Below, piece by piece: positions 57,181-64,000 of a stretch of DNA of 64,000 nucleotides (within the stretch, counting starts at the first letter, position 1; each line of letters starts with the position of its first letter). The notes under the pieces were generated by a model that was given only the letters and a program-made list of their open reading frames with translations, was not told where the DNA came from and did no database searches. Location of the stretch: assembly GCA_016648135.1 (NCBI GenBank), contig JADDOH010003932.1, positions 62,001 to 126,000 of the forward strand, read 5' to 3'. The position numbers and the translations under genes are program-made. This DNA is from Agrypnia vestita. Lineage: Eukaryota; Arthropoda; Insecta; Trichoptera; Phryganeidae.

Positions 57181-57505
57181 ACTAACCCATAAAAACCAAG
57201 TTTTTACAATACTCCCTTTCTCATTTTCCGGAATCGTGTCTACCAGATGCGTCGGAATATTTTCATACAACTTACTGAGTTGTATGATAAAATTATTAAA
57301 AATTTGAAAAATCCTAATTTATATTATAATTATTAACTTTTTTAACGAAAATTTGATAGATCTTCTTGACCGTCGCCATGAGTCTGCTTGCAAAGTTTCA
57401 GCTCGATTGGATCACGGGAAAAGGGTTAAAAATCGATCCAAATATTTTCGTCAGACAAGCAAGCAATCAGACGCCACGAGTTAAAAGAAAAGGAGTAAAA
57501 ATAAC
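57181..57505 (+). repeat. Dispersed repeat C, copy 3
   Basis: It shares with copy 1 the upstream CTCCCTTTCTCATTTTC, a GTCGGAAT block, the CATACAACTT(G/A) phrase, the conserved core through CGATTGGATCAC, AAAAATCGATCCAAA and the end GACGCCACGAGTTAAAAG. It is the best preserved partner of copy 1. Confidence 0.65.
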
Positions 57506-57864
57506 ATTGCTTAATCACATTGGTTTCTCACAGGAGGGGGTCTGGGTTCTCATGTTATGGATCATTTTTAAAGCTATAACAGTCATATTATTATAGTTTT
57601 AAATATAAAATTTAAAAAAAGATATTTTCCACATTAGTTTTAACTAGCAATATTTTTTTATATATGTAACTTTGAAAATAAATTCAGAGACAGAAACATT
57701 CAAACTATCAGTTAATGTTAAAATATTAAAAATTTTTTACTCGACACTACAACAAAGGTATTTTTAAAACAAAATTTGCAATTTAGGTGATTGCAAATTG
57801 TCGTGGAAGTAAAATAATATGGTTAATTATGTTTTGAATAATTCATAAAATTTTATGTTCTTTA
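57506..57864. other. AT-rich non-coding DNA
   Basis: Nothing recognised. Confidence 0.5.
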
Positions 57865-58260
57865 CGTACTTTTCGCGTTATGCGACTTCGTCTAGAGTGC
57901 AGAGTCGGTCCGCGGAGTTCCTCAGTACTAAAAGATCCTGACTCACTTTCATATTAGAATTCCCGATTCAATTTTTACGCGGCTCTCGCACTATTTATAC
58001 AAATTATCTAGGACACTAGATGCTGCGTTTTATTAGCCCGTTTTACGTGGGAACCGAAAATAAGCCGAGTTGTAACCGACGCCGCGTATTCCTCGCGCGC
58101 GCAAAGATGATTTATGGGGGCGCCGACGCTGACAAGTCGGAACGCAGTCGGATGCGATTTCTGATAAAACGGTACAATCCACATGTATTTTGAAACATTT
58201 TCGGGAAATATTGTGCGACGCGTATAAATATCAAACAGGCTTAAAGCTAGCGCCACATCT
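57865..58260. promoter_or_regulatory. Candidate conserved regulatory island
   Basis: About 400 bp of GC-balanced sequence include GATTTATGGGGGCGCCGACG, TTTTATTAGCCC, GCGCGCGCAAAG and CGACGCGTATAAATATC (a TATA-like element near 58.22 kb). TTTATGG/TTTATTA are posterior Hox or Caudal-type cores. An 82-codon minus frame is not recognisable as protein. Role is inference. Confidence 0.3.
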
Positions 58261-59099
58261 GCTATTTTATTTGAAGCGGGATAGATAATTCTGGACTATA
58301 AATTACTTTACAAAAAAGAAATAGAAATCAATGGTATTTCAGATAGGTAGCTCTTTCGCCTTTTTAATCAAGGTGTTGTAGTTTAAACAGAAGCGAAGCG
58401 AAAAATGGTCGGATTTTGGATAAGCATTTCCTAGATTTGCGCAAGCAACCTCTTCATTTATCTTTTCAATGATAAAGGCTTCTTAGTTGGCTATGAAAAT
58501 GCGAAACTTAACTTTTCTCAGGATGAGGACATGCGGTCAAAAGAGCCACGTCTTTGTTGAACCCGAAAAATTAAATTCGCTTACCAAATAAAAAACAGAA
58601 TTGTTTCTAAAAAATGAATTATTAACTCTAACCGGTCATGAACCTAAAGAATGGTCATTTCTTTATGACCTATATCGAGAAACAAAGTTAGTGTGTGGGC
58701 GAATGCAGTTACTGCAGACCCACGTTGGTGCATGAGGTTTGCATATAATAAGTAGGTAATCGCAAGGTAGAGTTTTTCAAATTAAACAGCTGCCGATGCT
58801 ATCTCTCATACTTCAACTTACCCATAACACTGTTCACTCGCACTCATATTGAACATTCTCGATTACCTGGCAGATAGAATGTCCCATCTAAATGACCTGT
58901 CTTTTTGGAAATATCTATTTTTAGTTGCCAATTTTATTCTGTATTAACCTCAACGTGGTCCTCATTTTTTTGGATTTTTTAAAATATAAGTTTACAAACG
59001 CCTAGTAACGTTTTAGTCCCGAATAAGTGATCAGGCTTTTTTATTTTTCAACTCCTTAAATACTAAATTTAAAGGTATTAAAATTTTAAAATGCCTCGA
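58261..59099. other. AT-rich non-coding DNA
   Basis: May contain the decayed 3' continuation of the LINE relic that follows; no clear motif. Confidence 0.4.
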
Positions 59100-59560
59100 G
59101 AATGTTTTTGCAAAAAAAATGTCGGTACTTAAAAAATTGAAGAGTCAGTTAAGCCCCTTCAGTCATTTTGTCATCAGGTCTGCGTTTTTGTATTCAGACC
59201 TTACAAAAAAAGTATTATACAAGTTTTCACGGTGCTTCAAATACCTACCAAATAATGTCTACGAGCTCTCCTACTATATTTTCTTATTTCCAATGTTCAT
59301 TATTTTTTTGTTGATATTTAATTTCAATTTATTTATTTTAAAATTTAGTTTGTTTATGATTTATATAAAATTTTCTCCTGACATGTACCTACACTAATGC
59401 ACCATCTGCTAATAATCAAATTTTACAATATGTTAGTATTTTAACTATATGATTAATGAAAATTGTGAACAATATAGGTCCTTGAACTTAGTCTTGTGGA
59501 GCGCCTAATGATATTAGGATTAGATCAGTACTGTCACCAACTTTTTTAGTTTGATATCTA
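59100..59560 (-). pseudogene. Decayed non-LTR reverse transcriptase (RT core)
   Basis: On the minus strand one frame reads SLGAPQD, stop, VQGPILFTIFINHIVKILTY, then after a stop LLADGALV. These correspond to the RT block GVPQGSVLGPxLFxxxIND and the catalytic YADD, here LADG. About 150 bp further, LKLNINKKIMNIGNK matches the next RT block. Several stops and substitutions make it a dead relic. It is a Jockey/CR1-type LINE by motif; the exact clade is not resolvable by eye. Confidence 0.7.
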
Positions 59561-60239
59561 TTTTAAAAAAGAGTTTTCCTTGATTCCAATTATAATCTGT
59601 TTTTGTATTATAATTTATCTTTTGCAGTCTTTTGAAGTCCAGTAGTCACCTACATGTTTTTATCAGTAGGTATGTTCTTTCCAATCTTCCAGTACTACGC
59701 AGAACCATTTTCCAAAATTGGTTAATTCTAAATCCACACTATTCCTCACACAATATATTTCCATTTTCCAAATGTTCACACGTTGAAAGAATATTTAGTG
59801 GTCTAAATTCTTCATATATTTTAGTATTTTTTTGATTTGTTATTTTTCATGTTTGTGGAGAAGTTCCAAAGTTAATAGATTAATTTATTATACTTTTTAT
59901 CAATAATTATGCTGTTTCTTAATGATTCTTAGAATCGTTACAATTACAAAAATACCTTCATCAATTCTTAAAGTAGAATCTCTTCTCAATACTCTTCAAA
60001 GTTAATTTTTATTCATTTTATTAATAATGTCACCACAAAATTATGTAGCTCTTTTTGAAGAAGTTATAAATACTATTTTAGAATTATGAAGGAAGTCACT
60101 TGAACCCAGGCTAGTGTATTATGCACAGTAAACGATAAACATTCACATATCTGCTTTAACCCGCTTTAACTCTAATTCCAGAATTTCATCTGTAGCATAT
60201 ATCAATCCGTAATCCGGATAGCTATAACTTAAAGCGATT
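59561..60239. other. AT-rich non-coding DNA, possibly older LINE sequence
   Basis: No definite motif. It could be the upstream part of the RT relic, too decayed to read. Confidence 0.4.
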
Positions 60240-60410
60240 ATCCCTGACTGCTTTAGAGTACGCGGGTGTTCACGCGCGAGGGTGGAGTCTCTCGCACACA
60301 ACCGCACCCCTGGCCTACTCCGAGACACCGGGCGAGGCGGGTGAACCCACCCCGGGCGCCTAGTAGGCGGATATACTCGTATCTCTGACGCGGAAAAATA
60401 CACGATTTAA
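60240..60410. other. GC-rich block next to TA microsatellite
   Basis: Strong GC content with CACGCGCGAGGGTGG, CACCGGGCGAGGCGGG and CACCCCGGGCGCCTAGTAGG. The GCCTAGT phrase recalls a Helitron CTRR-T end but has no clean hairpin at the right distance. Unassigned. Confidence 0.35.
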
Positions 60411-60435
60411 CCTTGAGATTGCCGAATTTCCCAAA

Positions 60436-60483
60436 TGTATATATATATATGTATATATATATATGTATATATATATATAATGT

Positions 60484-60539
<56 letters not shown>

Positions 60540-60549
60540 TATATATATA
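60436..60549. repeat. TA-rich microsatellite, left part
   Basis: Mostly (TA)n with a few G interruptions. The mariner element interrupts it, and a short (TA)n continues at 61836-61851. Confidence 0.9.
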
Positions 60550-61835
60550 TTAGGTCCTTACATATGAAATTGGCGTTTTGCCGTACTGGCAAATTTGATC
60601 TCAAATATCTTCTCTTTGGTTAGGAATTCCAAATCCAAATTTATACAGCTATTTACTCATGTATTTGTGTTTTGAAAATTATAATTCATTTGTTTTTTCC
60701 TCAATTGTTTTTTTCTTTGCGTCACTCAGTTTACAAAATGAAAAACTTGAAATATCGCGTTATTTACGAGTACGAGTTCCACCGTGGCACCAGTGCTGCA
60801 GAAACGGCTCGAAGGATTAATGATGTGTATGGCGACGGTGCCGCAAAAGAAAACACAGTGCGTTTTTGGTTCCAACGTTTTCGTTCTGGAAATTTCGACC
60901 TGCAGAACAAGCCCCGTGGACGGCCGGAGACCAAAGTTGATAATGAAGAATTGAAGGCTATTGTGGAAGCGGATCCATCGCAAACCACATCCGAGTTAGC
61001 TGCAGGCTGCGGTGTTAGTGATAAAACTGTTTTAATCCACTTGAAGCAAATTGGTAAGATGAAAAAGCTTGAAAGGTGGGTACCTCACGAATTGAGTGAA
61101 GCAAATCAACAAACGCGCGTTGACTGCTGCGTTGCATTACTCAACCGGCACAATAATGAAGGGATTTTAAATCGAATCATTACCTGTGATGAAAAGTGGA
61201 TCCTGTACGATAATCGGAAGCGCTCATCGCAATGGCTGAACCCTGCCGAACCAGCCAAACCATGCCCCAAGCGAAAATTGACTCCAAAAAAGTTACTTGT
61301 GAGCGTTTGGTGGACTAGTGCTGGTGTCGTTCACTACAGCTTTCTTAAATCTGGCCAGACGATTACGGCAGATGTCTATTGTCAGCAACTGCAAACCATG
61401 ATGGAAAAGCTAGCTGCTAAACAACCGAGGCTGGTTAATCGCTCTAGGCCACTGCTGCTTCATGATAACGCTAGACCACACACTGCACAACAGACGGCTA
61501 CCAAATTAGAGGAGCTTCAATTGGAATGTCTAAGACATCCACCGTACTCTCCGGACCTTGCCCCAACACATTACCATTTTTTTCGAAATTTGGATAACTT
61601 CTTGCAAAGGAAAAAATTCAACTCCGATGGGGCAGTCCAAACCGCCTTCAAAGATTTTATTGATTCCCGTCCGAATGGTTTTTTTAGTAAAGGAATCGAT
61701 GAACTACCTATGAGATGGCAAAAGTGCATAGATAGCAATGGTACATACTTTGATTAAATAAATATATTATAATAAAAAAAAATCGGCTTTATGTTCCTCC
61801 CATACTAAACGCCAATTTCATATGTAAGGACCTAA
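60550..61835 (+). mobile_element. Full-length mariner transposon
   Basis: The 1286-bp element has perfect 29-bp terminal inverted repeats beginning TTAGGTCCTTACATATGAAA (60550-60578 and complement at 61807-61835). TA occurs on both sides, as expected for mariner, though here the target was a (TA)n run. One uninterrupted transposase frame fills the interior. Length, ends and protein place it in the mariner family, closest by eye to the cecropia/Hsmar1-like type. Confidence 0.95.
60738..61757 (+). CDS. Mariner transposase, third catalytic Asp replaced by His
   Basis: I take Met at 60738 as start because it gives the usual N-terminus and length (339 residues); the frame is open for 22 more codons upstream. 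Two helix-turn-helix regions (about 16-50 and 80-108) bind the inverted repeats, with a GRP hook-like motif at 61-63. WVPHEL (114-119) precedes the catalytic core: D151 in TCDEKW and D243 in HDNARPH. The third residue, 34 residues further in SPDLAPTHYH, is H278 (codon CAT) instead of Asp. Mariner enzymes need DD34D, so this protein should bind ends but not cut or join. No frameshift or stop is seen. Confidence 0.9.
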   Translation: MKNLKYRVIYEYEFHRGTSAAETARRINDVYGDGAAKENTVRFWFQRFRSGNFDLQNKPRGRPETKVDNEELKAIVEADPSQTTSELAAGCGVSDKTVLIHLKQIGKMKKLERWVPHELSEANQQTRVDCCVALLNRHNNEGILNRIITCDEKWILYDNRKRSSQWLNPAEPAKPCPKRKLTPKKLLVSVWWTSAGVVHYSFLKSGQTITADVYCQQLQTMMEKLAAKQPRLVNRSRPLLLHDNARPHTAQQTATKLEELQLECLRHPPYSPDLAPTHYHFFRNLDNFLQRKKFNSDGAVQTAFKDFIDSRPNGFFSKGIDELPMRWQKCIDSNGTYFD

Positions 61836-61851
61836 TATATATATATATATA

Positions 61852-62050
61852 TTGCGACGCGGTTTCCCGGGTGCCATCGCATCGCTCTGGGCCTCTTGCC
61901 AGAACGACCACACCCTGGATTCCACATCCTCCAGCTAACGTCGGAAAAAGAGCACTGAGATAGGCTGTGGATTCGTCTTTCCTAAGCAGATCGGCATTCT
62001 GCAGGTTAGACCCAGGGCAGGGACCTTTGAGCAAACAAAATTACAACAGC
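61852..62050. other. GC-rich block of unknown nature
   Basis: Balanced to high GC from GCGACGCGGTTTCCCGGG to CAGGGCAGGGACC. The minus strand is open for about 80 codons without family motifs. It may belong to the Helitron-like sequence that follows. Confidence 0.35.
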
Positions 62051-62079
62051 AAAAAGGGAAAAACTTAAAAACTTATCCG

Positions 62080-62542
62080 TTTGTCAGATTCGATTCAAAT
62101 TTTGCATACTTATGCTTTAGAACCCGGTGGATAACATAGGCAATTTCCTCCCTATTCTTTTACCCCTTCCCCACCCCTTGATATATTTTCGATACAAATC
62201 TGTACCATTCGACTGATCGGACTTAAAATTTGGAAATTTATTCTTCAGGACTCGGTGGGTAACATAGGCAACAGTTTCCCCCTCTTTTTACCCCTTCCTC
62301 TCCCCCTGTTATATTTTCGATGCAAATCTATACCGTTCGACCGATCGGAATCAAAAATTTGTAAACTTATTCTTTAGGACCCGGCGGGTAACATAGATGA
62401 CATTTTCTCCCTCTCATTTTACCCTTTTTCCCTCTCCCTGATATATATTCGATGCAAATGTATACCGTTCGAATCGAATCCTTTTTCCCCCTACAAATTT
62501 ATTTTCAACCTCATCCTTAACCCGTGCAACGCGAACAGCTAG
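62080..62542 (+). mobile_element. Helitron-like 3' region with 128-bp minisatellite
   Basis: Three units carry the phrase ACCCGGYGGRTAACATAG at about 62121, 62249 and 62378 (spacing 128 and 129). Each is followed by pyrimidine-rich CCCCTTCC stretches and a GATATATTTTCGAT/GCAAAT block; a partial fourth ends the array. The sequence then runs AACCCGTGCAACGCG and ends CTAG (62539-62542) before T, matching a Helitron CTRR-T end with an eroded hairpin. The 5' boundary is unknown. Confidence 0.55.
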
Positions 62543-63199
62543 TATAACATATAATATAATATTCGATACAAGAAATAAAACTAACAATTACCATATCGTG
62601 TTGCAACAGGTGTTTTTAAACCATATTAAGTACCTAATGAGATCCCATCCATTAACGTAAACCTCGATGTGTTTTTCATGACACAGGCTCAGTATAAAAG
62701 CAAAATATCATAGATTGTTATTATATACATTTTTTTTATATTTGCTACTAAAAGATTTATGATTTAGGAAAACATTATTGGAACATATTGACACATTATT
62801 AATGTATTTTTTATTATATATAAAAATTCACTTTATCATATCTATAATATTATATTTAAAATATCTAAAAAATCATTAATAGAATGTAGATACGCTTAAT
62901 TAAGGAGATATATACGTAAACACGGAGAAGTTTTCAAATCATATCTGTATTACCGATTTTCCATGTAGTAAATACATATAATAGGAACATTGTTGAGCAT
63001 TGTTATTTATGTAAGGATAATTGTCATATGATTTTATTTAAATGGTAGTATCATGTCAAATCAAAAAGCCGTTGTGCTTTGAAGAAAAGGATGCGAACTT
63101 ACAGGATTTGGTTCGAATCCGCAGCTAAATGGCCACTGGACGGTAAATGACATTAATGAATACATTTAAGAATGAGAAATTGTTACGGTGTTAATTTTA
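62543..63199. other. AT-rich non-coding DNA
   Basis: A Pol III B-box-like GGTTCGAATCC at about 63.11 kb has no A box or tRNA fold. Otherwise nothing. Confidence 0.5.
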
Positions 63200-63560
63200 T
63201 CGGTGTTTCCGCGTAATAGGGTCCCAAGATAAAGGCAAAAGGGGAGAAGGGGGCACACCCTCGGCCATTAAAATCATTTAGGGTCGTTTTTCGTCATTTT
63301 AATCAGAGTGAAGAACCTCATCGAGCGGGGTGTCGAGCCCCGAGAGCCGGCGCGTGCTTTTTGCCGGTTTTTTCTTTGCACTCCGCGTCGTTCATTACGG
63401 GGGAATATCCGCCGAAACAATGTTTGCTTACTTATTCATTACTTTAATGGAAACCTCTCGCCGGAGACAAAATAAATTGCTCCCTGACATCTGAGTGAGA
63501 CGGGCGGCGGACGGAGCACCTGTCACAACGGCGAGCAAATTGTGTTCGGTGACGAATTTA
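63200..63560. promoter_or_regulatory. Candidate conserved regulatory island
   Basis: A GC-balanced region has CCATTAAAATCATTTAGGG, CATTTTAATCAGAG, TCGAGCGGGGTGTCGAGCCC and GCCGGCGCGTGC. Purine runs and TAAT/TTTAAT cores mix with GC-rich stretches, as in conserved non-coding elements near developmental genes. No coding frame is convincing. Confidence 0.35.
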
Positions 63561-64000
63561 GTTCCACCAGATACCGCTTCGGTGAGATGGCAAAACTGTG
63601 CATTCGTTGTAATCAATATAGTTTGGACGATATCTTTATTCAATCCAGAGTGTATGTACCTACTAGATGAAAGTTCGTCAATAATGACGGGATTTTCCAA
63701 ATTGACATAGAATGGTAACCCACTGGTGTCGAATTGAATTATTATTTAATATATGAAAAGTGGGTACCTACCAATTAATTGACATACATTGGCCTCCTCA
63801 TTTTCGTTGTATATACAATGGGACCATTATCTTGGATTTAGCCCAAACTTTGCATTAGGCCAATAACAATATACTAAGTAAAATTAGTAATAATTAAAGA
63901 GAAAACCTTTTAATTAAGATAAATTATAGATGTCTCACAGAGACAAAGCTATGAAATAATGTATGGAAGCACGAAGCTGGAAGAAGGTCGAAGCTAGCTT
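63561..64000. other. Non-coding DNA to window end
   Basis: Overlapping 71- and 90-codon frames on opposite strands near 63.43-63.71 kb have no family motif; not called. Confidence 0.45.

Noticed and set aside
63060..63140. tRNA or SINE at a GGTTCGAATCC B-box match
   Set aside because: No A box at the right distance, no cloverleaf, no tail or target duplication.

Overview
This is AT-rich insect nuclear DNA, probably lepidopteran. The evidence is the mix of mobile elements: a Ty3/gypsy element primed by tRNA-Leu, a mariner with about 340 codons, RTE-type LINE tails ending in (TTAC)n, Helitron-like CTRR ends, pogo/Tigger-type DNA transposons and many palindromic MITEs. The order-level call is inference. 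I found no host protein-coding exon that I could defend, so the window reads as a gene desert or a very large intron.

Layout. 1-13 kb: a tRNA-type SINE with target-site duplications (TSDs), an old LTR relic, a short hairpin MITE with two copies, the first RTE insertion, a decayed LINE end, and two copies of a dispersed repeat. 13-27 kb: two short tandem or motif clusters, a 440-bp foldback element, a Helitron-like 3' end, LINE remnants, a cluster of perfect hairpins, a pogo-type MITE, and a second RTE copy nearly identical to the first. 27.3-32.8 kb: a complete Ty3/gypsy retrotransposon on the minus strand with LTRs, primer-binding site, polypurine tract, broken gag and full-length pol. 34.8-38.3 kb: a Tigger-like transposon inserted into one arm of an older inverted-repeat element; that element and its neighbours carry hammerhead-ribozyme-like cores of the kind known from Penelope-like retroelements. 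38.9-39.5 kb: an 89/92-bp minisatellite. 41.1-49.2 kb: two copies of a roughly 3.2-kb LTR-like sequence in opposite orientation, each with a promoter-like block and the same 73-codon ORF, and between them a 523-bp near-perfect palindromic MITE. 49-64 kb: further relics, a full mariner inserted in a TA microsatellite, a Helitron-like 128-bp minisatellite, and several GC-rich islands that may be conserved regulatory elements.

The gene content is therefore that of selfish elements. The only long open frames are gypsy pol and the mariner transposase, and each lacks a catalytic acidic residue: the RNase H aspartate in the NAxALSR motif and the third residue of the DDD triad respectively. Both elements are structurally fresh but look catalytically compromised. 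The most unusual parts are the inverted pair of large LTR-like units and the hammerhead-like repeat family.
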